From: JBFHFS01 sp041583495
GTDB lineage: Bacteria > Bacteroidota > Bacteroidia > Bacteroidales > Marinilabiliaceae
Assembly: GCA_041583495.1 (NCBI GenBank)
Contig: JBFHFS010000004.1
Coordinates: 62,001-126,000 of the forward strand
Direction of reading: 5' to 3'
DNA length: 64,000 bases
Position 1 is the first letter of the stretch; each line of letters begins with the position of its first letter. The notes under the pieces are model-generated. The model saw only the letters and a list, made by a program, of their open reading frames with translations. It did no database searches and was not told where the DNA came from. Shown here piece after piece: positions 1 through 7,560 of this stretch. The position numbers and the translations under genes were made by a program.

Positions 1-1329
1 GAACACGCCTAAGATTTGTTCCAGAAGCCTCATGGCACCCATGTATCCAATGTGGGGGAAGTAACTGTGTCCGACTCTGTCCATAATCGGAAACCCCAGC
101 CTTACAAAGGGGATGTTTTCGTCCCTGGCGATATATTTACCATAGGTGTTGCCTATTAATAAATCCACCGGGTTCTCTTTTATCCACTGGTGCATCAGGA
201 ACATATCCGCCTGGGGACCATTTTTGTATTTGGCTTCAGGCACCCTTCCATCCAATGCTTTCTCAATGTTGGCTTTAAAATATTTTCCCGGGGTTCCGCT
301 TACGATATAAACCGGTTTCATGTCCAGGTCGGTCAGGAATTCGGTGAGCGGAATGAGTTGGTCAGGATCGCCCCAAAGAGCAACGCGTTTACCATGCAGG
401 TATTGATGCATGTCGGTGACCATGTCCATGAGTCGGCCGCGCTCATCGGTAATGGATTCGGGTACTTTTACACCTCCCAGTTTTGACAGAGCCTGAATAA
501 ATCTATCGGTAGCTTTTATGCCTAAGGGGAGTTCCAGGGTGGTGAAATTAACTTTACACTTATTCTCTAATTCTATGGCTGCAGGGGTGGCTGCCCATTC
601 TCCCAGCGCCAGAGTGTGCTTGCTGTTTCCCGAATCGGTAAGATCAGCAATGGTGGTGCCTCCCTTGGGGTACATCTGGTGTTTGCCCATTTGGGGCGCG
701 TCCATGACATCGGAGGTGTCCGGGAAAAGGATCGTTTCCAGCCCCATCTCCCTGGCAATCCTTTTCATCTCGCGCATATCAGAAGGCTCCACCCAACCCG
801 ATATTATATTTAACCTGTTGGACTTTTTACCGGAATTTTCAGAGAAATATTTGACCATCCCCTTAACCATGTTGGCATATCCCGTTACATGCGATCCTAC
901 GTAGCTGGGGGTATTGCAGTAAATAACGTGTTTGCCTTCGGGGATGTAGCCATTCTCTTTGGCTTTTTGAGAAATCTGCTTGATGTCGTCTCCAATGGTC
1001 TCGGACAAACAGGTGGTATGAACCGCGATGATGTCGGGCTCATAGATGGAAAAAATATTATTGATGGACTGAATGAGGTTGGCCTGACCGCCAAATACGG
1101 AGGATCCCTCCGTGAAAGAACTGGTTCCTGCCATCACGGGCTCCTTGAAGTGACGGGTTAAGGCACTTCTGTGGTACGAACAACACCCCTGTGAACCATG
1201 ACTGTGAGGGAGGCATCCATGGATTCCCAGGGCGGCATACATGGCCCCGATGGGCTGGCATGTTTTTGCCGGGTTGATGGTTAAGGCCTTTCTCTCTTTT
1301 ACATCTTTTGTTGTATGACGTAGTAACAT
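1..1329 (-). CDS. nifK: Nitrogenase molybdenum-iron protein beta chain, C-terminus cut by window edge
   Basis: NifK pairs with NifD to form the MoFe protein, which holds the P-cluster and reduces N2 in the cytoplasm. The minus-strand frame opens at the ATG at 1329 and runs without a stop off the left edge (443 codons visible; short-type NifK is about 455-460, so only the last residues are missing). P-cluster ligand positions are visible: TCQP (C24), HGSQGC (C49) and HTTC near residue 107. It lacks the roughly 50-residue N-terminal extension of proteobacterial NifK, as in clostridial, chlorobial and methanogen enzymes. Only 30 nt separate it from nifD, leaving no room for a VnfG/AnfG delta subunit, so the enzyme is the molybdenum type. 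Confidence 0.96.
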   Translation of the reverse strand, partial: MLLRHTTKDVKERKALTINPAKTCQPIGAMYAALGIHGCLPHSHGSQGCCSYHRSALTRHFKEPVMAGTSSFTEGSSVFGGQANLIQSINNIFSIYEPDIIAVHTTCLSETIGDDIKQISQKAKENGYIPEGKHVIYCNTPSYVGSHVTGYANMVKGMVKYFSENSGKKSNRLNIISGWVEPSDMREMKRIAREMGLETILFPDTSDVMDAPQMGKHQMYPKGGTTIADLTDSGNSKHTLALGEWAATPAAIELENKCKVNFTTLELPLGIKATDRFIQALSKLGGVKVPESITDERGRLMDMVTDMHQYLHGKRVALWGDPDQLIPLTEFLTDLDMKPVYIVSGTPGKYFKANIEKALDGRVPEAKYKNGPQADMFLMHQWIKENPVDLLIGNTYGKYIARDENIPFVRLGFPIMDRVGHSYFPHIGYMGAMRLLEQILGVF

Positions 1330-1359
1330 AACTTTTGGTTTTAATGATTAATGTAGGTG

Positions 1360-3006
1360 CTACGCTTCGATTCCTGCGGTAGCTACAATCTCAGGCTCTC
1401 CATCCCAGGGCGCTTTTATCATCTGCCAGATTTTGGTGCCTACCATTCGTTCCATATCCTTGTAAAAGTTAATGGCGCCTTCAAATCCTGCATAAGGCCC
1501 CCCGTAATCATAACTGTGTAACTGTTTTAAGGGAACACCCATTTTTTGGACCACGTATTTCTCTTTTATGCCCGCACAGAAAACAGCGGGTTTGTAATGC
1601 TTAATCAGTTTCTCCGACTCCCAATGGTTGATGTCATCTATGACCAATGAATTTTGTTTCATCTCCGGCATCATCCCATCGTAATCGGAAAATTTAAAGC
1701 CTGCTTTCTCCATGGCCGCTTTCTCTTCCTTTGTTTTTCTGGGGTTATAGAGCTGGGGATCGGGTCCCACTTCCAGTTCTTCGATGTTTCGACTATCGGC
1801 ATCCACTTTGATTTCGGGGAGTCTGTCACGCCCCTCATAATCGTCCCGGTGCGCAAACTCGTACCCGGCAGCGATGGTGGGCATCTCAATTTCACGGAAG
1901 AGCTCCTGGTAGTGGTGCGCCCGGGATCCCCCAACAAACAGCATCGCCAGCTTATCCTTTGTGGATGGGGTTACCTCTTTAATAACCTTCTTTACCCCGG
2001 CCATCTGTTTCTTGATGTAGGCCTCTACTTTTGCCTTTAACTCATCATCATCAAAGTATTCGGCGATTTTTCGCAACGACTTAGCGGTGGCTTCTGCCCC
2101 GATAAAGTTTATCTTAAACCAGGGGATGCCGTATTTTAGCTCCATCATCTCAGCAATGTAATTGATGGAGCGGTGACACATTACCATATTAAGATCGGCC
2201 GTGTGCGCCATCTCAAAAGAAGTGATGGTGGAGTTGCCACTAAAGGTGGAGATCAGGGTTATCCCCAATTCATTAAACATCTCTTCGAGCACAAAGGCAT
2301 CCCCTCCAATGTTATACTCACCCAGCAGGTTTACCTTAAACTTTCCTTCCGGTCCATCGTCGTTTCGGCCTATGATATGTTTAAATAAACCGTTGTTGGC
2401 AATGTGGTGCCCGGCAGACTGACTCACCCCCCTATACCCTTCGCAGCTAAATCCAAAGATGTTGATTCCCAGCTCTTCACTTGCTTTTTTGGATACCTGG
2501 TGAACATCATCGCCGATAAGACCGATGGGACAGGTGGAGAAGACCGCAATGGCCTTGGGTTTAAAAATTTCATACGCCTCTTTTATGGCGGCTTTTAGCT
2601 TTATTTCACCCCCAAAAACAATGTTTTCATCCTGCATATCGGTCGAAAAACAGTAGGGCATATAGTTTTCGCCCCCGTTTTTGTCCGACGCATCCGGAGA
2701 GTCGGGCTTGGTTTGGTTACGACGTGTCAGCCAACTGTAAAAACCACATCCTATGGGTCCGTGGGTCAGGTTTATGACATCCCTTGTGGGGCCAAGGACC
2801 ACCCCTTTACACCCGGCATAGGTACACCCCCGTTGCGTAATGATTCCGGGAATGGTTCTGACGTTGGCCTGTATCTTGGGTCCCTCCTGGGGGTCGTTGA
2901 TGACCATTGACATTGCCCGCTTCTTAGCCACCTTTTTGGGGTACTTCTTTAGGATTTCCTCTTTTATCTCGGTCGGCTCGCTGAATGTTATTTGCTTATT
3001 TGCCAT
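1360..3006 (-). CDS. nifD: Nitrogenase molybdenum-iron protein alpha chain
   Basis: NifD binds the FeMo-cofactor and, with NifK, forms the catalytic MoFe protein. The 548-residue product shows P-cluster cysteines at C61 (QRGCTYAGC), C87 (GPIGCGFYSW) and in STCPIGLIGDD near 155. The FeMo-co ligands are a cysteine near 277 in MCHRSINYI and a histidine near 497 in LHSYDYGGPYAGF. It is longer than proteobacterial NifD (about 490 residues) because of an extra segment around residues 385-440, typical of the anaerobe-type enzyme. It sits between nifI2 (20 nt upstream) and nifK (30 nt downstream) in one operon. CHRSINYI and the absent delta subunit argue against a vanadium or iron-only enzyme. Confidence 0.97.
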   Translation of the reverse strand: MANKQITFSEPTEIKEEILKKYPKKVAKKRAMSMVINDPQEGPKIQANVRTIPGIITQRGCTYAGCKGVVLGPTRDVINLTHGPIGCGFYSWLTRRNQTKPDSPDASDKNGGENYMPYCFSTDMQDENIVFGGEIKLKAAIKEAYEIFKPKAIAVFSTCPIGLIGDDVHQVSKKASEELGINIFGFSCEGYRGVSQSAGHHIANNGLFKHIIGRNDDGPEGKFKVNLLGEYNIGGDAFVLEEMFNELGITLISTFSGNSTITSFEMAHTADLNMVMCHRSINYIAEMMELKYGIPWFKINFIGAEATAKSLRKIAEYFDDDELKAKVEAYIKKQMAGVKKVIKEVTPSTKDKLAMLFVGGSRAHHYQELFREIEMPTIAAGYEFAHRDDYEGRDRLPEIKVDADSRNIEELEVGPDPQLYNPRKTKEEKAAMEKAGFKFSDYDGMMPEMKQNSLVIDDINHWESEKLIKHYKPAVFCAGIKEKYVVQKMGVPLKQLHSYDYGGPYAGFEGAINFYKDMERMVGTKIWQMIKAPWDGEPEIVATAGIEA

Positions 3007-3026
3007 TGCTTAATTCTTTATTTGTT

Positions 3027-3404
3027 TTAATCTAAGACCGCCTCACCAATCTCCCGCGTTCTAATTCTTATCGCATCATTCATCGGCAAAACGAAAATTT
3101 TACCGTCTCCGGGCGTATCAAATCTGTTGGCTTTAATAATTGCGTCAACCGCCTCTTTTTCTTTGCCACTCTTTACCACTAAAGAGATTAACCTCTGTGG
3201 TCTCAAACGAGGCTCAGGGCCAAGGATGCTTAGCGCTTCCGGCTGATTATTGCGAACCCCTTCCAACACCTGGGCATCCCATTTTCCTTTGCCTCTTCCA
3301 TAGACTTTTCCGGTTCCCCAGAAAGAAGGCATGCCGGCATCTGAAAGGGCCTTTTTAGTCTCATTGACCTTGTCGATGCGGATTATTGCCATTATCATTT
3401 TCAT
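3027..3404 (-). CDS. nifI2: Nitrogen regulatory PII-like protein NifI2
   Basis: A PII-family protein that, with NifI1, forms a hetero-oligomer which binds NifDK and stops activity when fixed nitrogen is available; 2-oxoglutarate relieves it (family knowledge from methanogens). The 125-residue product has the PII-like start (MKMIMAIIRIDKVNETKKAL) and the C-terminal GDGKIFVLPMNDAIRIRTRE strand typical of the superfamily. Its T-loop region (residues about 35-75) is longer and different from that of GlnB, as is usual for NifI2. It lies between nifI1 (18 nt) and nifD (20 nt), the canonical nifHI1I2DK order. The start could also be the second methionine, three codons in. Confidence 0.93.
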   Translation of the reverse strand: MKMIMAIIRIDKVNETKKALSDAGMPSFWGTGKVYGRGKGKWDAQVLEGVRNNQPEALSILGPEPRLRPQRLISLVVKSGKEKEAVDAIIKANRFDTPGDGKIFVLPMNDAIRIRTREIGEAVLD

Positions 3405-3422
3405 AATGCTCAGTTTTAGGGG

Positions 3423-3749
3423 TTAAAGTTCTTTTGTACCTCGGCTGATGGTATAGGCTTCCTCAACAGGGGAAACAAATATTTTTCCATCCCCAAAAGC
3501 CCCTTTTTCGCCTGTTCGTGCAGCTTCCAGTATGGTGCTGAGGGCAAAATCCTTATCCTCGTCCTGAACCACAATGATCAAAAGTTCTTTAGGGAGTTCA
3601 TCGTAGGTTATGTCGCCTACTTTTAACCCTCTCTGCTTGCCCCTCCCGGCCACCGGAATTCTTGTCACGGCTACATAACCGGCTTCAAACAAAGCCTTCA
3701 TTACTTTACCCACTTTTTCAGGTCTTACAATTGCTCTTATCATCTGCAT
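3423..3749 (-). CDS. nifI1: Nitrogen regulatory PII-like protein NifI1
   Basis: Partner of NifI2 in post-translational switch-off of nitrogenase. The 108-residue protein begins with the PII-like MQMIRAIVRPEKVGKVMKAL and carries the conserved C-terminal motif GAFGDGKIFVSPVEEAYTI, followed by a short tail. The internal stretch VAGRGKQRGLKVGDITYDEL matches the short T-loop type of NifI1. It is 20 nt downstream of nifH and 18 nt upstream of nifI2, so co-transcription is likely. The position immediately after nifH identifies it as NifI1 rather than a general GlnB/GlnK, and no amtB neighbour is present. Confidence 0.93.
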   Translation of the reverse strand: MQMIRAIVRPEKVGKVMKALFEAGYVAVTRIPVAGRGKQRGLKVGDITYDELPKELLIIVVQDEDKDFALSTILEAARTGEKGAFGDGKIFVSPVEEAYTISRGTKEL

Positions 3750-3769
3750 TTTTATGTCCTCCTGTTTGT

Positions 3770-4594
3770 TTAGTTAAGAATCCCAAATTCGATTAATAAT
3801 GTTTCCAGCTCTTCAATCTCCAGCGGTTTTGGCACTACAAACATTTGGTTTTGGTCAATCTTCTTGGCTAAAGATCTGTATTCCTCTGCCTGGTTGTGAG
3901 TGGGTTCATAGTCGATTACGGTTTTTCGGTTAATTTCTGCCCGCTGAACCATATTGTCCCGGGGCACAAAGTGAATCATCTGCGTTCCCAGTTTTTTAGC
4001 CAGTTCTTCAATCATCTGGGCCTCGTTGTCAACATTTCGGCTATTGCAAATAAGCCCTCCTAAGCGAACCCCCCCGGCCTCTGCAAACTTTACAATACCC
4101 TTGCAAATGTTGTTGGCAGCATACATGGCCATCATTTCGCCGGATACCACAATGTAAATTTCCTGTGCTTTGCCATCCCGGATGGGCATGGCAAATCCGC
4201 CACATACTACATCGCCCAGTACATCGTAAAAAGCATAGTCAAGGGATTTGTCTTCATCGTAGGCCCCCAGTTGCTCCAGGAGGTTAATCGAGGTTATGAT
4301 GCCACGGCCGGCACATCCCACCCCTGGCTCAGGTCCTCCTGACTCAACACAACTGGTGTTGCCATACCCACCTTTCAGAACATCGTCCAGTTCTACATCT
4401 TCGCCCTCTTCGCGTAAAGTGTCCAGAACTGTTTTTTGGGCTAGTCCGCCTAGCAGGAGCCTTGTGGAGTCGGCTTTGGGGTCGCAACCCACCACCATTA
4501 CTTTTTTACCCATTTCGGCCAGACCGGCCACCGTGTTTTGAGTAGTGGTTGATTTGCCTATTCCACCTTTTCCATAGATTGCAATTTTTCGCAT
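3770..4594 (-). CDS. nifH: Nitrogenase iron protein (dinitrogenase reductase)
   Basis: Homodimeric ATP-dependent reductase that passes electrons to NifDK. The 274-residue protein has the P-loop GKGGIGKS (residues 8-15), the [4Fe-4S] ligands C94 (GVGCAGRG) and C131 (DVVCGGFAMP), and the arginine R97 that is the ADP-ribosylation target in bacteria with DraT. Switch regions such as DPKADST (38-44) are intact. First gene of the nifHI1I2DK operon; it is transcribed divergently from the nifA-like gene, with 387 nt between the two starts that hold the control sequences. Length and motifs are those of true NifH, not of BchL or ChlL. Confidence 0.98.
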   Translation of the reverse strand: MRKIAIYGKGGIGKSTTTQNTVAGLAEMGKKVMVVGCDPKADSTRLLLGGLAQKTVLDTLREEGEDVELDDVLKGGYGNTSCVESGGPEPGVGCAGRGIITSINLLEQLGAYDEDKSLDYAFYDVLGDVVCGGFAMPIRDGKAQEIYIVVSGEMMAMYAANNICKGIVKFAEAGGVRLGGLICNSRNVDNEAQMIEELAKKLGTQMIHFVPRDNMVQRAEINRKTVIDYEPTHNQAEEYRSLAKKIDQNQMFVVPKPLEIEELETLLIEFGILN

Positions 4595-4638
4595 GTCCTT
4601 ACTTTTTAATGATTAATAGTTTTCTGTTTTTTCTTTTA

Positions 4639-4652
4639 TCATCTTCTCTGCC
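4639..4652 (-). promoter_or_regulatory. Candidate sigma-54 (-24/-12) promoter for nifH
   Basis: On the minus strand TTGGCA is followed at the correct distance by TGA: GG at 4652-4651, ten bases, then GA at 4640-4639. The consensus is GG-N10-GC, so the -12 element carries one departure. Placement is good, predicting a start near 4627 and a leader of roughly 30 nt before nifH. A sigma-54 activator gene lies just across the intergenic region. No perfect NifA upstream site (TGT-N10-ACA) was found, which lowers confidence. Confidence 0.35.
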
Positions 4653-4678
4653 AAAAAATTATCTTCGATGTTGTTTGA

Positions 4679-4690
4679 CCTGCCGGCAGG
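4679..4690. promoter_or_regulatory. 12-bp palindrome in the nifH/nifA intergenic region
   Basis: CCTGCCGGCAGG is a perfect 12-bp palindrome, GC-rich within an AT-rich spacer, about 28 bp upstream of the candidate nifH -24 element. It could bind a dimeric regulator. The same kind of sequence also occurs as dispersed GC-rich repeats in Bacteroidota, so its function is open. Confidence 0.3.
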
Positions 4691-4906
4691 GAGTCTAAGA
4701 TGTTGAAAAGAAGGACTTTGTGGGGGCTGTTTAAATGTTTTTCTGTTTTGGCATGGGTTTTTGAAACTTACCTGTATGTAAAAAAGAGAGAGGGTATTTA
4801 CAGAAATGAAAAACTTTTTTCGATAAAAAGCAGCTCTGAAGTAGTGTAAAAAAGCATAAAAAACTATCCGACCTATAAAAAAGAGGGGGGTAATGGTAAA
4901 AAATAG

Positions 4907-4914
4907 TAATTTTG
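4907..4914 (+). promoter_or_regulatory. Candidate Bacteroidota -7 element for the nifA-like gene
   Basis: TAATTTTG fits TAnnTTTG, the -7 element recognised by the Bacteroidota primary sigma factor, 67 bp before the ATG at 4982. No clear TTTG (-33) was seen at the usual spacing. The rest of 4595-4981 holds the candidate nifH promoter and the palindrome but no gene. Confidence 0.3.
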
Positions 4915-4981
4915 TGAAAACAGCATGGATTTTTATGGGGGGGTGTAAGGATATAAGTGTATTTTTTTAAGAGAAGGTATT

Positions 4982-6553
4982 ATGAATAGTCATTTTTGCG
5001 AAAGAACAGGTAAAACCTGCTACGGTGAATCAGAGTTGCCTTTGTTGTTTGAGATAAGTCAAATGATGCACAGCAGTGCGGACCTTAAGGAGGCAATGAA
5101 TCCCATTATGGAGCTGGTGGCTAGGTATCTGGATGCCGAGCGTACCCTGCTATCAATACTAAACCGGGAGAATTCAAAAATCTTTATTAAGGCTGCTTAT
5201 GGTATTACTGAGGAAGAGAAAAAGCAGGGTAAATATCTTATTGGAGAGGGCGTTACCGGCAAAGTTATTAAAACAGGGGTCCCGGTATTTATTTCTGAAA
5301 TTAGTAAGGCTGCCGGATTTCTAAACAGGACAGGGATAGGCCGAGGCGCAAAAAACAAACAAGATATCTCCTTTATTTGTGTGCCTATTAAGGTGGACTT
5401 TGAGATTGCCGGCACTTTAAGCATGGCTAAAGAGTATGATCCCCGAATAGAGGAGAGTGAGCTTGTTCGGCTGCTGTCGGTTATCGGATCCATGATTGCC
5501 CGGGCCGTTAGAGCGCGGCAAGACCGAATGGAAATAGTGGAGCGATTAAGGAACGAAAATTCCCAACTGCAAAATGAACTTAAAAACCGATTTCTTTCGG
5601 AAAATATAGTGGGAAATTCATCTAAGATGAGAACCGTTTTTCAGGAAATACAGCAAGTGGCCAGGACACAGGCAACCGTCTTGATCAGAGGAGAAAGTGG
5701 CGTTGGAAAAGAGCTGATAGCCGATGCGGTTCACTATGGAAGTGATCGGGCAAATAAGCCCTTTATCAAGGTGAACTGCTCTGCCTTGCCCGAGAGCCTT
5801 ATTGAAAGCGAATTGTTCGGCCACGAAAAGGGCGCTTTTACCGGAGCCGATATGCTGAAGAAAGGACGGTTTGAACTGGCCGAAGGAGGATCTATATTTT
5901 TGGATGAGATTGGGGAGTTACCCATGCCTATCCAGGTTAAACTGTTACGGGTATTGCAGGAGAGACAATATGAACGGTTGGGCGGACAAAAAACCATTAA
6001 CAGTGATGTGCGGGTGGTTGCGGCAACCAATCGCAACCTGGAAAAGGCCATTAAAGAGGGTAAATTTAGAGAAGACCTGTATTACCGGTTAAATGTTTTT
6101 CCTCTTTTTGTGCCTCCTTTGCGCGAACGGTTATCAGACATCCCTTTATTGGTGGATCATTTTATTCATAAGGCCAACAAGAAAAACGGAACCGATATTA
6201 TCAGGATATCCTCCTCGGCTATAGATATGTTGGTTATTTACCATTGGCCGGGGAATATACGGGAATTAGAGAACTGTATCGAGAGAGCTGCCATACTGAG
6301 TACCGACAGAGCCATTCGCTCCCAGCACCTGCCCCCAACCCTGCAGACCGCTCAATCTTCCGGGACTGCCAAAAAGGGAACGCTGAAGGTGGTGGTTGAA
6401 AAGGTTGAAAAACAATTAATAATTGATTCCCTTACCAACAAAAAAGGAAATGTATTGCAGTCCGCCAAAGAGTTGGGGGTCTCTAACAGGATCCTGGGTC
6501 TGAGAATTCTGAAGTACAATATTGATGTAAAGAAATATAAGACCCGAAAATGA
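4982..6553 (+). CDS. nifA: NifA-like sigma-54-dependent transcriptional activator
   Basis: Enhancer-binding ATPase that opens sigma-54 promoters, here presumably those of nif genes. The 523-residue protein has an N-terminal GAF sensor (about 20-180), a short coiled linker (about 180-205), an AAA+ domain (about 208-440) with Walker A GESGVGKE near 238, the sigma-54 contact loop GAFTGA near 284 and Walker B GGSIFLDEIGEL near 302-312, and a C-terminal Fis-type helix-turn-helix (about 475-515). Two cysteines near the N-terminus (C6, C13) are present, but not the four-cysteine interdomain pattern of oxygen-sensitive rhizobial NifA. Its position divergent from nifH supports the NifA assignment. The stop overlaps the next start (ATGA), so the two genes are probably translationally coupled. 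Confidence 0.88.
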   Translation: MNSHFCERTGKTCYGESELPLLFEISQMMHSSADLKEAMNPIMELVARYLDAERTLLSILNRENSKIFIKAAYGITEEEKKQGKYLIGEGVTGKVIKTGVPVFISEISKAAGFLNRTGIGRGAKNKQDISFICVPIKVDFEIAGTLSMAKEYDPRIEESELVRLLSVIGSMIARAVRARQDRMEIVERLRNENSQLQNELKNRFLSENIVGNSSKMRTVFQEIQQVARTQATVLIRGESGVGKELIADAVHYGSDRANKPFIKVNCSALPESLIESELFGHEKGAFTGADMLKKGRFELAEGGSIFLDEIGELPMPIQVKLLRVLQERQYERLGGQKTINSDVRVVAATNRNLEKAIKEGKFREDLYYRLNVFPLFVPPLRERLSDIPLLVDHFIHKANKKNGTDIIRISSSAIDMLVIYHWPGNIRELENCIERAAILSTDRAIRSQHLPPTLQTAQSSGTAKKGTLKVVVEKVEKQLIIDSLTNKKGNVLQSAKELGVSNRILGLRILKYNIDVKKYKTRK

Positions 6554-7026
6554 GTGATTTGAAGATCCTCCGGTGCGATTTTAATGATGCTTTGCATTGC
6601 CAGGCCGAAATATCCCTGTTAAAAGAGTATATGTCCGATAAAATGGGGGGTGTAGAACCGCTTAATGACGTGGAAAATATGCGGTTGATCGAAGGGCTTA
6701 AGAACCAGCCCAATGCTCTGGTATTACTGGCTTGTTATAGGAGGGAATACGTAGGTCTGACCAACAGCTTCATTAATTTTGGAACCTTCAGGGCCATGAA
6801 GTTTTTAAATATTCATGACGTAATTGTAAAAAGCGCTTTTAGAGGATTGGGAATAGGCCGCAGGTTATTGGAAGAAAATATCAGAATCGCCTCGCAGGAA
6901 CTCAATTGCTCAAAAATTACCCTCGAAGTCCGACACGACAATGCAGTAGCTCAAAAACTCTATCATTCATTGGGCTTCCATGAGACCGATCCATCCATGT
7001 ATTTCTGGGCCAAAGCGATCAGATAA
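6550..7026 (+). CDS. GNAT-family N-acetyltransferase
   Basis: Acetyl-CoA-dependent N-acetyltransferase of unknown acceptor. The 158-residue protein carries the GNAT pyrophosphate-binding motif (SAFRGLGIGRRLLEE, about residues 95-110), the preceding beta-4 strand (NIHDVIVK) and the C-terminal motif B segment ending in AQKLYHSLGFHE, where the tyrosine is the usual general acid. It overlaps the nifA-like stop codon by 4 bp (ATGA), implying co-expression with the nitrogen-fixation activator. Small-molecule detoxification or modification of a nif regulatory protein are both possible; the sequence does not decide. Confidence 0.85.
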   Translation: MSDLKILRCDFNDALHCQAEISLLKEYMSDKMGGVEPLNDVENMRLIEGLKNQPNALVLLACYRREYVGLTNSFINFGTFRAMKFLNIHDVIVKSAFRGLGIGRRLLEENIRIASQELNCSKITLEVRHDNAVAQKLYHSLGFHETDPSMYFWAKAIR

Positions 7027-7219
7027 ACAACCTTATTTTGTTTTCAAAATCTACCCCTTACCTGCCCGGGAGTTGGTGGCGTCCTTTTCGAACCGGATGG
7101 ATGGATCCCTCCCCTCAAAAAGAGCGGGGAGAGTTGAGTGTGTATTCCCGGTTAAAGTCATATCAATATTTCCGCTATTACACGATTGCATCGAGTAATA
7201 TACTTGAACCTAAATGTCC

Positions 7220-7459
7220 CTCTTTTTTTCTCACCTGGGAGCCCGTGCCGTACGCCAGGAAAATTGGAAAATCGTGTGGGCCAAACGGATGCCGTACCAG
7301 ATCGACTGGGAGTTGTACAACCTGGCCGGGGATAGATGTGAAACCCATACCCTTGCCACACAATATCCTGAGAACGTAAATGAGTTCTCCGGGCTCTGGT
7401 GGGAATACCAGGAGAGAACCGGGCTAAATATTCCTCGGGGGTCAATGAGTGACTGGTAG
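7220..7459 (+). pseudogene. C-terminal remnant of an arylsulfatase
   Basis: About 80 codons match the end of a type I sulfatase: GARAVRQENWKIVWAKR, then WELYNLAGDRCETHTLATQY, then a tail with LWWEYQERTGL. These are the usual C-terminal signatures ('RAVR.GKWKLV', 'WELYDL..DR.E..DLA..'). An in-frame TAA lies directly before the ATG at 7214, and no catalytic N-terminal domain (CxPSR) was found upstream in any frame. The rest of 7027-7219 shows no recognisable protein. A decayed gene fragment is the best reading. Confidence 0.7.
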
Positions 7460-7560
7460 TATCTGCGGAAAAAGGGTTAGAATGAGATTTGAAAAAATGA
7501 GGAAGTCAATAGCCTTTTATTGTGCCTTTTGGGGGCTTTAAATCCCTGGTTCGAGGATGT

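Noticed and set aside
1..4594. Alternative nitrogenase (Vnf or Anf)
   Set aside because: No delta-subunit gene between the alpha and beta genes, and the cofactor-site sequence MCHRSINYI with the short-type NifK fits molybdenum nitrogenase.
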